The translations under genes and the position numbers were made by a program. Under the pieces are notes generated by a model. The model was not told the origin of the DNA, ran no database searches, and saw nothing but the letters and a program-made list of their open reading frames with translations. This document shows, one piece after another, positions 35,212 through 47,134 of a DNA stretch of 57,189 nt. Position 1 is the first letter of the stretch. Each line of letters starts with the position of its first letter. Source of the stretch: Gryganskiella cystojenkinii (taxonomy: Eukaryota > Mortierellomycota > Mortierellomycetes > Mortierellales > Mortierellaceae); assembly GCA_015852425.1 (NCBI GenBank), contig JAAAIG010000149.1:1-57189 (forward strand). The letters are read 5' to 3'.

Positions 35212-37273
35212 ATGACAAACATCAGTACAACGAGAAAGTCTCCAGGATCATGTCCAGAGGTCATCATCGTCGGTGCAGGTCTTGGTGGTCTCACTCTGGG
35301 TCTCCTTCTCGAGGCAGCCGGTGTGCCCTACCAGATCCTCGAACGGGCATCGTGCGTCCGACCCTTGGGTAATAAAATCCAGGCGTTATCCGCGAAAATT
35401 ACCTGTCTACTCTTTCGACCTTAATTATCATACATGTTGGCCAACCTTACAACTTTTTTTTTCTAGGATCGGCTATGTCAATCGGTGCCAGCCTCATGCC
35501 GCTGTTCATCCAAGTCGGCATCTTTGATGAAATTGTTGCTGCTGGCAAGCCCATGGGTGTCATTGGGATGCATGATGATCGGTGCAATATCTTATTCGAA
35601 GGGGATCTTGAGCCTCGAAGACATTTGTAAGAAAGGAAATTCAAGAAAAAATGAATCAATTATGTTTGAAAGGTCGCTGATTCACTTGTAGTTTTATTTT
35701 TATTTGTTTGTTTTTAGTGGCGGTTTCGACCATTTAATTATCCCACGTCCTCTCATGTATGACATTTTCTACAACAGAGTTCCCAAAGAAAAGATCTTTC
35801 ACGACAAACGCGTACAAACTATGGTTGATGGAAAACGAGGAGTGCGTGTCGAGTGCTCGGACGGGTCGGCTTACCATGGCGATATTCTTGTCGGAGCTGA
35901 TGGTGCTTATTCTGCGGTCCGTCAGGGAATGCACAAGACACTAAAGCGGGAAAAGAAGTTGCCTGCTCCGGATTGTCTACCCTTGCCTTATAGTTGTATC
36001 TGTCTCGTCGGTCAGACGGTTCCCTTGAATCCAGAGCTATACCCGTGTCTCAAGGAACCCAAATGTATCTTCAACAACATGAATGCTACCGATCCAAAGA
36101 AACCATATTGCGTAAGGATACGAGAGAAAAAAAAGGAACATCCGTCCCAACCTTCTTCATCTTCACTCGATTTCTAATATCTTGTTAACCTGATGTACAA
36201 GAGATAGTGGATCACGTTCACGACCAAACAAAATACGGTGTGTTGGATGGTTCTTCAGTACTTGACCGAGATGATGAGCAAAGAAAATCAGGACGACAAT
36301 GCGCGAAATAGTGAATGGTCGCCCGAGGCCGCTCATTCCATGTGCCGAAATGTCGAAGATTTCCCCATTCTCGTTGGCGAGGGCAAGCAATCCACGCTTG
36401 GTGATCTCTTTGAAAAGACACCCAAGAGCTTGATCTCCAGAGTCGTTTTGGAGGAAAAGGTGTTTAAGACTTGGTACTCGGGACGGACCGTACTCCTTGG
36501 TGATGGTAAGAAAATGAAAGGGGAAGGCAGAAACCCTTCTTTTTTTTATTTCTTCTATTATCGCGCGAAATTTTGACCTTTTTTTTCAAAATCCCACATC
36601 TTGCTTGCCATCCGGTTGTTCTCTCTCCATGCGTGTTTAGCTTGCCACAAGGTAACAAAGGACAAAAAAAGGAAAACTGAAATGGCCTCTCCCTTTAACA
36701 ATTTAATTATTCTTGACATTTTATCTCAGATGAGTCCTACTGGCGGCTCGGGCGCCATGTGCGCAATTCAGGACGCGGTGTGTCTCGCAAACTGGATCAA
36801 TGTCCTCCCTAGCAGCACCGTCAAGAACATTGAAAAGATCTTCAAAGAGTATCATACTGAGCGATACCCGATTGTCATGGACGCCTATCGATCCAGTCTA
36901 CTCTTTGCGGCCAATGGAGAAAAAGTAAAGAAAAAAATCGAGTGGCCTCAGCTACTACACTTTATTTTACCACCAAAATGCAGAAATGGATTTGTCTTTC
37001 TAACATTATCAGATTATCTTCTTGTTGTGTTTTTATTGCTATTTCTAGAATTGGCAAGGTGCTCTAGTCCGGTCCTTCTTCACCAACATCCCGAAATGGC
37101 TCTGGTTATACTTTCTCAAGAAGATGGTCCAATCCCGACCCTTGGTTTCGTTTCTACCTCCCGTCGAAGACAAAGGCACGTCACCCCCGATCCCTCAACC
37201 GAGCTACGTCAAGACGCGAGCGATCCTCGATCAGTGGGTCCTCAACAACACTATAGCTGGGAGAACAGAATAG
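35212..37273 (+). CDS. FAD-dependent monooxygenase (PHBH/salicylate hydroxylase-type)
   Basis: Seven exons, 35212-35368, 35467-35626, 35718-36111, 36208-36505, 36641-36651, 36730-36924 and 37049-37273, giving 479 aa. The three class A flavoprotein fingerprints are present: VIIVGAGLGGLTLGLLLE (GxGxxG, about 17-34), the DG motif VGADGAYSAVR, and the GD motif LLGDACHKMSPTGGSGA. Substrates of such enzymes are aromatic or terpenoid ring systems; the actual one cannot be told. Exon 5 is only 11 nt (CTTGCCACAAG) and supplies A-C-H-K in the middle of the GD motif, so its existence is forced by the family consensus. The C-terminal hydrophobic stretch (IPKWLWLYFLKKM) suggests membrane association, common in fungal homologues of meroterpenoid or polyketide routes. 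No biosynthetic cluster is visible around it. Confidence 0.88.
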
Positions 37274-37303
37274 ATTTATTTGCCCCTGTTCCGCAACAAA
37301 TAA

Positions 37304-37714
37304 AGTTGTCTTCGCCACGACGTTGTCATTGAGTTCTTGTATTACTTGATACCGATAGTTGGCTCTAGGATTTCCCTGACCCCATCCGTCAACGTGATTC
37401 CACCGACAGACCGCAGCCCTAACCAATGTTCCCGCACCCAGCGCGCCTCTTCAGGCCCTCATCTCATTGCTCCTGATGGTGCGTTCTCCCCTGCCACTGC
37501 CGTTGTCATTCGTTGACATCGATGTGCAGTGAGCTACCGAGACGGCGCAAAGATTCGAGGCGACCAAGCGTCTTCAACTGATCCAGCCCTCTTGAGGGCA
37601 ATAGCCAAAGATCGCATTCTCCGAAATTCAGATAATCATCCTCCAAGACCTAACAACGGAGCTTCGTCAACGTTGACAGCTTTGCAAGGAGGAGCAATTG
37701 CGAAGCTGATCTGA
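37304..37714 (+). pseudogene. Orphan spliced coding fragment downstream of the monooxygenase
   Basis: An open frame from just after TAA 37301-37303 reads VVIEFLYYLIPIVGSRISL and continues to a donor GTGCGT at 37479. A 51-nt intron ending GATGTGCAG at 37529 restores a frame reading SYRDGAKIRGDQ and ending at TGA 37712-37714. Both splice sites are canonical and the frame is kept, which is unlikely by chance. No start codon is available and the preceding gene stops at 37273 in another frame. It may be the remnant of a longer monooxygenase C-terminus or of another gene. Family unknown. Confidence 0.4.
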
Positions 37715-37808
37715 AACGTAACCTAAAGATCAATCGGCGTTATTATATCTTTGCATTTTACCCAAAGGTAGTTATTATTGTTTTGTAAGGGGTATACATA
37801 ATATAGTA

Positions 37809-40005
37809 CTACATCTGCGAGTTCAATCCGCACAATTTCTTGTTCCAAGGCTTGGGAGGGGAACGTCTATACAGCGAATGAAGACCCGAAGGGTCCGCAA
37901 GACTAGCCATCATTAACTCTTCCTCCGTCATATTGGCCTCGGCCTCGTCCAAATCTCTCTTGATTCCAAACGAGACGTTCGAGCACGCATCCGAACTCTT
38001 GCCCGCTCTCAAGTCACAAATCATCTCGGCAGGGCATGCAGAACCAGCAGCGCAGGCTGGAATGCGACCTGCAGACTTGCCACGGTACAACCAGTACTGC
38101 TGGAAAGCAGCATCGTTCTTCTCAAACACGGTCGTGACATTGTGCCACCAGGAAGCACTCAAAGGAGCATCCGCGGCGATGGGAACATAGGCACCATAAG
38201 CCTGACGGGCCGAGTACTCCAGGTGCCAGTTAGGGGTAGTTCCCTGAGCATCCCACTGGGGTGCCTTGTCCAGATCCGCAACGTAGGTCTCGGAATCGAA
38301 GACATTCCAGGAGCCTGTATCGACCTTGTAAACACGGAAACCGGGGTTCAGATCCGTATAAGGCGTGACAGAGGGTCCGATCCAAGCAGTCGAGATCGCG
38401 TTTTGGGTGCTCTTGGCGCCAGGTCCATAGTACAACGCAAATTCGTCATAGTGAGTATGACCAAAGAACTGTTCTGCAATGACATGGGGCGAGTAACGTT
38501 GGATGGCCTGGTAGTAAAGCGACGACCAGTTTTGAATGCAGTCGGTTTGAGAAGGACCGACGTGAGAGATGATCCAGACGCGCTCATTCGCATCCTCAGC
38601 GGCCTGAAGTTGAGCAACGAGCCACTTGAGCTCTCCGTTGGGATCGTAGTCCTTGGTGTGTCCATATAGGTAAAAGTTCATGTTGTAACAGAAATTGTTG
38701 TTCAACGAAATAATGCGGAATCCAGGGCGGGGTGAGACTGTGTAAGCTCCATAATTACGGACAGAGTTGACAGCGTCTGCGGGCAACCAACGAGACCAGT
38801 CATCGGCCAAGCCAGCATAGAGCCAATCGTTGTTGACACCCGTGGCAGGGGTGGGGAACAAGTTAACGGGACCGGCCTCGTGGTTACCGACGGTGGGGTA
38901 AACGGTCGACGGCAAGCCGCCCTGGATGACATCATACGCGGCCTTCTCTTGGGGCAAGACCGAGGTTTCATTCGCAAGCCAGAGATCATGAGGAGGGATA
39001 TCACCAGTCAAGATGGTAAAATTGACGTTGGCGACCTTGGGAACAAACTTAAGCATGTCCTGACCCAGTTTGATGGGGGAATCACAGTTGTAATCACCCC
39101 AAGAAGTCGCGGCGCGTGTGGGTGTCAAAGGGGAATCGTCGAACTTACGACAGCACAGGGGCTTGTTGCAGGCACCCTCGGATCCAGTGACGTACTTGTC
39201 ATCGACGTGCCAACTAGAAAGAACATAAAAACAAGTATTGGTCAGGACGAAGAGTCGAAAAGTGTATCAACAGCCGTGAAAATGTATTGATAAACCTTAC
39301 TCAGACAAATGAAGGACATCAATTCGGTCGCCGCTGTGGGCAGGGGCAGTGGCGTTGGCAGGTTTGGGCTTGGGGAAGGCCAAGGTGCCGGAGGTGACAC
39401 CGGGGGCAGGGCAGATTCCGAGCATTTGGAAGCACATAAACTTGCCATCCCCCGAGAGCAAGCTGGCCGACATGGCAGCGTTGATCAAGGCAGGCCCTTG
39501 CAAAGCAACCAGTCCTTGACACTATTTTCCATGAAAAAGGGGTGATTGATCATCCAGGCAAATAACCGTTAAATGTATGTCTCACTGGGAAATTGGTGGC
39601 GCTCAGGAACATAAAAAAATATGCGAGATCACTGTTCATAGGACGAAACTGATGGGAATCATAAAATGAAAATAACTGTTGATGTATAAATGATCAAGTC
39701 TCTATTACCACGTCCTTATCCATGAGCTTGAGGTCTGTGCAAAGAGAGGTGGCAGCGTCAAGAACCCAGTTGTGGTTCAGGTACGCAATGTCCTTGGCAG
39801 CGACCAAAGCAGCAACACAAGCACCACACTCGAGCGACTTCAGGGCCTTGGTAAAGATGGGCTTGAGCTTATCCATGACCCAGCCTCGCTTCTCGATATG
39901 AGACAAGTGAGCTGGAGGGATATGATCCTTGTAAGCTGGGGCTGTGGGGACCGCCACAACAGCGGTTGCGGCCACCAATGAAAGGATGACCGAGGTGAGA
40001 CGCAT
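37809..40005 (-). CDS. Secreted acid sphingomyelinase-like phosphodiesterase with saposin domain
   Basis: Three exons, 40005-39709, 39521-39301 and 39213-37809, giving 640 aa. A signal peptide (MRLTSVILSLVAATAVVAVP) is followed by a saposin B domain with six-Cys spacing (ECGACVAALV ... SLCTDL ... VCQGLV ... MCFQMLGICP, about 60-145). The calcineurin-like metallophosphoesterase domain has HLSDWHVDDKY (Asp173/His175), GDYNCDSP, TGDIPPHD, VGNHE, ISHVG and GHTHYDEF, i.e. all metal-binding blocks of the ASM family. A Cys-rich C-terminal part (CAAGSACPAEMICDLR) follows. Such enzymes cleave sphingomyelin or related phosphodiesters and in fungi act outside the cell or in vacuoles. Join phases 0 and 2 agree with the domain order. 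The start is set by the signal peptide; the longer upstream frame is untranslated leader. Confidence 0.92.
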
Positions 40006-40190
40006 GGTTAGAAAGGTAGGAGAGTGTAGTGAGAGCCTATGCTTGGTTGAGATGAGAAGAGTTCGCGCAAGAAAGATCAGAGGGAGACTCGGAAGGGTGA
40101 TGAATGGAGAAACGGTCAGGGACAAGGAGACAAAAAACCAAAACAGAGAAGAAAAAAGTAGATCCGAAAAGAGGGATGCCCAGGTTACTC

Positions 40191-40198
40191 TTTTTATA
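40191..40198 (-). promoter_or_regulatory. TATA box of the sphingomyelinase-like gene
   Basis: TATAAAAA on the minus strand, 186 nt upstream of the ATG and followed by a purine/pyrimidine leader. Strong TATA boxes mark the inducible secreted-protein genes in this window. Confidence 0.6.
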
Positions 40199-42498
40199 AG
40201 GATCGAGCCAGGAGAAAACAATAACGAAAAAAATAATAAAAAATAAAAAAAAAACGGCGCAGGGCTGGCGAAAGGATGCCATGTGCCTTCTGCTTGTTTT
40301 GAGTTTTCTGCTCAATGAGAAGCGCAGAAGTACGTAAAAGAGCATAGTCTACAGCCGATTGTATCCCTTGCAGAGGAACCTTTAAAAACTCTACTTTCCA
40401 GCAAGGTTCTTTTAGTCTCCAAAAACATTCGAGGGCGAAGGATATCACCCACGAAACCCACGAAGAGGGTTAAAAAGAAACGAAAAACAAAAAAAAAAAA
40501 ACCAACTTCAGCTAGCTGCAGGATGAGCTGTGGGGCATCAAGCTTTGGACGGCGATTGAATTGAAAGCTTGTGGGAGATTCAATATTGACGGATATATGG
40601 TCGACAAGCCCAGCCCTGCCATTGTCGCTCCAGCAGGGGCAGAGGTTTGCTCTCCCCTCGGCAGTTGTCTTTAATTTTTTACAGAATCAAGTGTACCTGC
40701 TCCGTCTTGGAGAAGAAAGACAGCTGGGCGGTCCCTTTCCATCGAAGTGCTCTTGGAACGAAAGCATTTGTTTTTGACCCTTCTGTGATTGTGTTCAACT
40801 GTTTTTGACCACCGGAATGAATGAGAGCACTTTTTTCGGTTTAGTTTCTTTTCTTTCTCCCATAAAACACCAAAAAAAAGAGAGCAGAAAAACAGGTTGT
40901 TCTAAAAAGGTGAGAGAATGGGAAAGTGTTGGTCAAGTCACCCATTTTGTGACGGATCGTGCACCTGGAATGTCATTTTTCTGCCGCGACGGTAACCCTA
41001 GTCTTGTGGAGTGAAATTTACGCCGAAGTAGGCATGTTTTGCAGCTGTCAAAGTACTGTACTCAACCACCAACAAAAAAAAAGAAAAGAGCTTCTTTTTG
41101 GTCATAGGTCCTTAAAGCAGAGCCAAAACGAAACCTTGAGAAAAACAAAATAAAAAAAGACTTGACCGTGACAAATCGTATTCCTTTGAAGATCAGTTCG
41201 GAAAGGAATTACCGAAGTCGTGTCAGCAATTATAGATAGTACTTATGCCTTGTCTTACCATGGTTTCCTTTTGGTTTTCTGGCGAGTTCTTTTTTGACGC
41301 TAACTACAGTAGACTAACGCCCCTCGCCCACAAACCGTTGGACTGTCGTCTGTCGTCATCCTTTTCATCCTTTTATTCGCCACAGCAATAATCTATGCAG
41401 GCTATATTGGACTTGTATCTCAAGAGCCATACATGTGCAAATCAAGTATTTCCCCACATGTGCAAAACCTCGACCTCGGCTCCCCCACCATGGGACCAAC
41501 CCTCTTTTTGTCTTTAATCCTAGGCGGTTTAGAGATCTTCTCTCGGACCGAAGAGCACATGCAGAGAAAGAGAAGCGCGCCCGCCTTTTGGAGCACCCTC
41601 CATAGTTCTGTTTCTGAACATCAACAGCAGAGATCTACACCTATTTGGTAGGGACGTGTTTAGGTGGCTCATGTTTTTTCCAGATCCCGGCCAGAGGCAA
41701 CCAAGCGGGTTGCTGCGAAAATGACTATAAGACCCCTTGCTCCCTCGCCCACCTTTAGACGTTAACCAACACTAATGTGGTGTAAGCTAGTTTGACGTTG
41801 GATTGGAAGAACCAGCTCGGGTTTACTTTGACACATTTCTTTCTGAGTCCATACAACGGTTCCAAAGCCCTCTGGAAGAATGATCGTTTATTGTGTATAT
41901 CATTCGATGACATGGCACCATGTCATCACATCATGCTGATCAAGACGACTTGTTGTTTTGCTTTCTACACCTTTTCACCACCTCGCATTCCACTTCACAA
42001 ACCTCGCTAGGTTTGAGAGAGAGCCACGCTGATGTTGCCTCTGTTTGTCACCTCTTATTTACAGACAGCCAGACTACTAGCAGGTGTGGTCGAGAACTTG
42101 AGCATCTTTGAAAAGCTTCTCAGAAAAACAAAACCTTGTTTGTCATCGTTTTTGACCAAATAGGGATTGTCAAGGGCTTTTTTTGTAGGTTGAGTTTCTT
42201 GAGAGCAAACAAGAAAAATATCCATGGTGAGGTGTGGAGAACGAACAAGGCCTGGCTTTGAAAGAACCTAAAAAAAAGAAAATGAATTTAAGAAAACAAT
42301 GCCAAAACACAAAAGGCAAGGAAGTACCACGCGAGTACAGTATTGTACGTCCTACTGTCCTACTGTACCTTCGAAAAACGAAGTCGCACGGGTGCAATTG
42401 ATGAGGTGAATCAAACGGGTCGTTTGAGATGAAGTTGAGGAAACTAAATTACAATATTTTTGGTGAAAACTGTAAATTGATCCAATCGGTCCTTTATG

Positions 42499-42578
42499 TT
42501 GTCGTTGTCGTGATCGCTGTCATTGTCGCTGTCATTGTCGTTGTCATTGTCTTGGTCGTTGTCGTTGTCGTTGTTGTT
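42499..42578. repeat. Hexanucleotide-type minisatellite (TTGTCG/CTGTCA variants)
   Basis: About 13 imperfect copies of a 6-nt unit. One reading frame of the minus strand gives an artificial Asn-Asp/Ser-Asp stretch that is not evidence of a gene. Confidence 0.75.
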
Positions 42579-42836
42579 CAAAACTCTTTCCTTTACATAT
42601 GAAAATACAAAACAGCCTAAGCCATTTATCGAAAGCAATAATAACAAAACGAAAGTAAAGTAACGAAAAAGTCCGGAGACGAGCTACTTTACTTCACGAA
42701 AGCCGGTTGCAAACCGTCTCTTGAACAGGGTACGAGACTGAGGCCAAGTCAGGTGTAAGCTCTGAGACTCTTAAGCCGTCATACATGCCACTTAGGGAAA
42801 CGACTTTACTGGAGGCGTGTCTTTTGTATAGAAATC

Positions 42837-42913
42837 GGTCATCAAATAACCAAAAATCGGTCGTCGAATAACAGGAAAAGACCCTTGTCGACAAATAAGG
42901 TGGTCGTCAAATA
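42837..42913. repeat. Degenerate short repeats around GGTCGTCAAATA
   Basis: Four variants of a 12-14 nt unit: GGTCATCAAATAAC (42837), GGTCGTCGAATAAC (42859), TGTCGACAAATAAGG (about 42886) and GGTCGTCAAATA (42902). Spacing is irregular (about 16-27 nt). The unit does not match telomere repeats or a known element that I recognise. Confidence 0.6.
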
Positions 42914-43285
42914 GTGAGCACTGGTCTACAATTAAGAACTGAAGACCCGGTCTACACATAGCAAAATTGCAACGAGAGCCCTCGAGCAAAATGATAGCCT
43001 GTCGTTGATTATGTTGTGTTGAGGAGGAGATATTTTCCTGTTGCTTTGTGCTGGACTCTTGTCGATTGTTGCTGTCGTTGCAGTCGATGTTGCACAGCAG
43101 ACAAACAGATCAATCGATAGATAGAAAGGCGCTCTGTGTTCCCCACCGCAGTTTTTTCTTCAAACTCAAGCAGTTTTTTCTTCGTTGTTTTTGTTGCTCT
43201 CGTGACACAAAGAACGCGCCTTTTTTTATATGAGTGCGGTAGACCGACGCGAAATGGGATGATAGTCCAGATTTCAACCCCCCCC

Positions 43286-43295
43286 NNNNNNNNNN
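43286..43295. other. Assembly gap
   Basis: Ten N after a poly-C run, in the intergenic region downstream of the secreted-protein gene. True size unknown. Confidence 0.95.
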
Positions 43296-43488
43296 AAGAA
43301 CCGCGAACATTCACCTCTTTACCCCTCTCTCTCTTCGCATTACTTCTTTTAAAAAGACGTGTTTAGAATTGAATACACAAACGCTTTTTGAACCATAACT
43401 TTCAAGGTTATCGTTCAGAAAGCTGGAGCAGTATTTTATTCTAGTTTTTTTCTTTTTCTTTTTTTTCTAGGTGGGAGGGGCCACAGCT

Positions 43489-44780
43489 TTAGACATAGTT
43501 GCCACCGAGGACTTTCTCGCATCCATGGGTGCTCTTGTTGACAGGGCAATCCAGTTTTGACGCGCAGCATCTAATGCAGAAGATCTCGGCGTCCGGCTCG
43601 GTCAATTGAACGAACGAGTTGTATCCAGCGCACGAAGCTCCAATGGGGGCGCGCATATCATATTGCTAAAAAAATTAATCGAAAAAAATTAATTATCCAT
43701 CTTTTTGAATTCATCTTTCAGCAAAAAGAGAGTGGTACTTACTCCGCCTCCATCAGTAGGGGCAAGTCCATATGCAGAACGGTTGATTCTTCCAGTGATC
43801 TGGACCCAGTCGGCAGTCGCGTTTCTCAGAAAGTGAGCCGACTGGATGAATCCCTTGGGGATGACACGGGATCCGGGAACCAAGGTTGCACTGGTACAGA
43901 AGGCAACAGCACGGTCTTCGTTCAAAGCGATATCACCACCTATTTATTGAACACAAATAAAAACGGTCGCGAAACAAATGAACGCAAACGAAGTCATAGA
44001 TGAGTTACTCCTGCCTAGATATTGTCATGCGCAAAGTGCTTTCTTTTTCGGAATATCAATTGTAAACGTACCATAAGTAGGAGGGAGGAATACACAGTAG
44101 TCCTTGGCACTCTTGATGGTACCAGTGAAACCTTTCTTGCCAGGGACTCCAGTCGGTTTCTATAATAATATAAAGAAAACGAGATGGACAAAGAAAAATA
44201 AAGAGAAGTGGAAAGAAATGGTCAACAAAAAACAATTGTGGTAAATGAGGAGAAGGCCCGATGTTTTTGTGCCACCTTCGAAAAACTGACGTGTTACGCC
44301 AAAAAAAGCCGACCCAGGTCGCGATTGATGTTGAGAAAAAGAAGATCTTTCGGCGAAAAACAGAGGCAAGGTTCACGACAGTTCTTTCGGTTACGGATAT
44401 CGTGGAAGAAGGAAGGAGGAGGAGGAGGAGGAGGAGGGAGGGAGGGAGGGTAGTGCACTTACAGGCTTGGTAGAAGTAGTGTGAGGCTTGATCGTGGTCG
44501 TCGCCTTGTGAGGAACCGTCGTGGTGGTCGCCTTGGGATGGGGCTTCTTAGTTGTAGTAGTCTTGGGATGAGGCTTTTTAGTCGTAGTGCTTTTATGGTG
44601 AGGTTTTGTCGTGGTATGGATGACATGCTTTGAGGAAGAGGAAGAGTGATGCTTCTTGGTCGTAGTCGTCTTTCCCTTGTGATGAACGGCCGTGGTTGTG
44701 TGGGAGGGGGCAGCAGCAGCCATGGCAATAAAGGCCAAAAGCATGGCAGCAAGAACGACCGCAAGTTGAGAACGGATCAT
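43489..44780 (-). CDS. Secreted Cys-rich protein with Thr/Lys/His-rich linker (paralogue A)
   Basis: Four exons, 44780-44463, 44159-44072, 43939-43743 and 43665-43489, giving 259 aa. A signal peptide (IRSQLAVVLAAMLLAFIAMAA) is followed by about 85 residues of Thr/Lys/His/Pro repeats (HPKTTTTKKPHPKATTTT type), likely O-glycosylated. The C-terminal domain of about 150 residues is shared with the gene at 48389: YCVFLPP, NEDRAVAFCT, GFIQSAHFL, WVQITGRI, DGGGQYDMRAPIGASCAGYN, IFCIRCC and CPVNKSTHGCEKVLGGNY. The Cys pattern and FLPP start resemble the fungal macrophage-activating-glycoprotein-like family, but I hold that link loosely. The introns after LPP-x-Y and at GGG/QYD are shared in place with the paralogue; the one inside the linker is unique. 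Confidence 0.85.
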
Positions 44781-44973
44781 AGTGGGAGAGAGAGTGAGAG
44801 AGGGAGATTGGGTATTGGGAGATGGTTGAGGCAGAATAAAAAGTGTGTGGGGGGGTCAGAAGCAGGCAGATCTTAGCGAAAGAACCAAAAGCAGATCTAC
44901 TTGCTGTGTATGAGGAGGAAGTGAAAGTGACAAAGAAAATAAAACACAGCAAGAACGGAGAAAGCTCGGGTCA

Positions 44974-44979
44974 TTTATA
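44974..44979 (-). promoter_or_regulatory. TATA box of secreted paralogue A
   Basis: TATAAA on the minus strand, about 195 nt before the ATG, a spacing similar to that at the other secreted-protein genes here. Confidence 0.5.
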
Positions 44980-47090
44980 CGATTCCTTGCAGCTCAAGCT
45001 CAGGGTACCCAGGGGTTTCTCCCCCAAGCAGCGGCGCCGAGCAGAGGGACAGGGGTTGCTAAAAATAAAAGAGAACTACAGCACCGACTAGCACACTAAA
45101 CCAAAAACCATGAAATTTTCATAAAAAACTAGAAGGGGAAACAGAAAACGTTTGATAGGGAAGAACCACAGCCAGTGCGCAAAAAAAAGCAAGGCTCTCA
45201 AATCAACCAAACTTTCAATTTCGCCCAATTTGAATTTTCTCTTCTGTTCTTCATCATTTTTGGTCAATGTGGGTCAGTGGTCCAAATCTCGCTTGGGTCT
45301 TCGTTGGTCCTGCTGGACACCATGGAATGTCTCAGCTATGCTGCAAAAACAGAACCGGGCATATCACTGCATTCCCCACCTACTTGCAGGGGGTTTTTTT
45401 TAAAAAAAATCCTTCTTTTGCACCGATCTACAAAAAAGAAATGTGATCAGAAATTACAAGGGAGCGAGAGCAGGCATTGTTCCCTTCTTTGACGCTGGAA
45501 GGAAAGAGACAAACCCACAGATCAGAGACCATGCGCACGGGAAGTTCCTTCTTACTTGGACGACAGCAGCATGCGAGATCGGAAGAAAGTCATGCAGGAA
45601 AAGGAAGGGATGTTCGCGTTGTTGATTACAACATGTTTCGGATAAACAACACGAAACGTGGAGAAAGTTCAATGTGGTATTTTTCTTTTTCTCTACCAAT
45701 TGTTCTCCTTGGTCCCTTCCCCTTGTATTCAGAAAAGTCGGATTTTCTTCAGTTATTTTGCTTTTTTTTATCACTCTCTGTAGCAGAAACACCAGAAACA
45801 GTTACACTATTGGAAGTGACCAGATTATTTCTGGTGAGGAGTACGCCCTGGTTGTTATTTTTTTTTTGATACAGTAGCCGTCATGTAAAGAGAAACGGTA
45901 AAAAGATACCTATCTGTTCGTATGTTACGCCCTATCTATTCTCAATTGTCTTTGTTGGCGCCACTGATATCTTTTAACCCACCAACGGGGAGAGTAAGGG
46001 GCGCGCGGCTGTTCGCTTGAAAGAACAGCACAACTCTCGGCGGTCTCTTCCAGGTTCTAAACTACAAATTGTCCCTTTCCGGTGGAACGGCGTTCTGTCT
46101 ACGAGCAAAATGGACATACAACACACCAAGTGCGCCCGGGCGCTCGTTCTCATTTTTTGTATAAGTCTCCAGATTGACGCCAGGCTTATGCAATGAGTAT
46201 CATCCCTACAAAAGCATAGAGAAACGCGCATACTGTGCAAGAAACGTGCACAGAAACGTCGGTCCCTTATCTTCTTTTAATGGGTGCTCTCATCGATCAA
46301 CTCTAGGCCTGGCGTAATGAGCTAGGTTGTTAGCATATTGACCTATGTTCAGCTTAATATAGCATAAGAGACGTTCTTCACCAGCGCTAATTGTGGCATT
46401 CATCTTCGCAACGCTAAATGGGCTACAGTACCTCTTTTTTTTTTTTTTTTTTGAGGCGTTGAAAATAGTCCTCGGGGTGGACAGCAGTCTCTCCTGCCAG
46501 AGGCATATGCTTGTTGTTTCCTTACTTGTACAAACAAAATGAGAGACGGCAGAAACAAAAGGGCTAAATGTTCAGGTTCACGAGAGCCGTTTGCGTGTAA
46601 AGCAAAAAAATGGAAGCTTGGGAAGGGAGAGATCCCTCTTCGGTTTATGTTTTGAGCAATCTTTTTCATTTTCTCTCGCTTCATTCAAAAATAGATAAGA
46701 GACGCCAGAAGCTACGAAAATCAAAATCGGAAAATCTCCCTTCAAGATTTTAGTGGCCCACCGATCAAAGACGAGGATTGCAATCCCGCTCGAGATGAAT
46801 TTGATTTTATTATCAAACCCAAATCAAGGGTCCAATAAAAATTCTAACCAAAGCTGGGACTTTCTTACCTCGGAACTAAACAAAAGTTTAGTCCCAAACA
46901 ATGGCACTATCGCGGACCATATTTTGCATGGTGAACGGAAGAAGCAGAAACATGAAGGGGTGGTTATCATGGCCTTTTCGTTTTCCTGATTTTATAATGT
47001 TCGTCAACTACCCTCTGTCTGTCGAAGTACCAAAAGGGTCGCCTTCCAAATGGATAGTATCGCTCCTTGGGGGCATTTGCGTTGTATGGT

Positions 47091-47134
47091 GTTATGTTGT
47101 GTTGTGTTGTGTTGTGTTGGGGAGGTGACACCTC
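47091..47134. repeat. GTTGT array followed by palindrome
   Basis: Five to six GTTGT units (47091-47120) followed directly by the perfect palindrome GAGGTGACACCTC (47122-47134). A similar array plus hairpin occurs in the bHLH intron near 52968. Confidence 0.7.

Larger units (their letters stand above)
40006..43488. other. 3.5-kb gene-poor region
   Basis: Starts with the promoter of the sphingomyelinase-like gene. It contains scattered poly-A/poly-T, a TTGTCG-type minisatellite (42499-42578), a degenerate short tandem repeat (42837-42913) and an assembly gap after poly-C (43286-43295). Short frames lack any support. I see no gene or tRNA. Confidence 0.5.

Noticed and set aside
40006..40221. 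N-terminal extension of the sphingomyelinase-like protein
   Set aside because: The in-frame upstream ATG precedes a second hydrophobic stretch and overlaps the TATA-containing leader; the Met at 40005 begins a textbook signal peptide.
42444..42647. Asn/Asp-repeat frame
   Set aside because: Produced by a 6-nt minisatellite; flanking codons look random.
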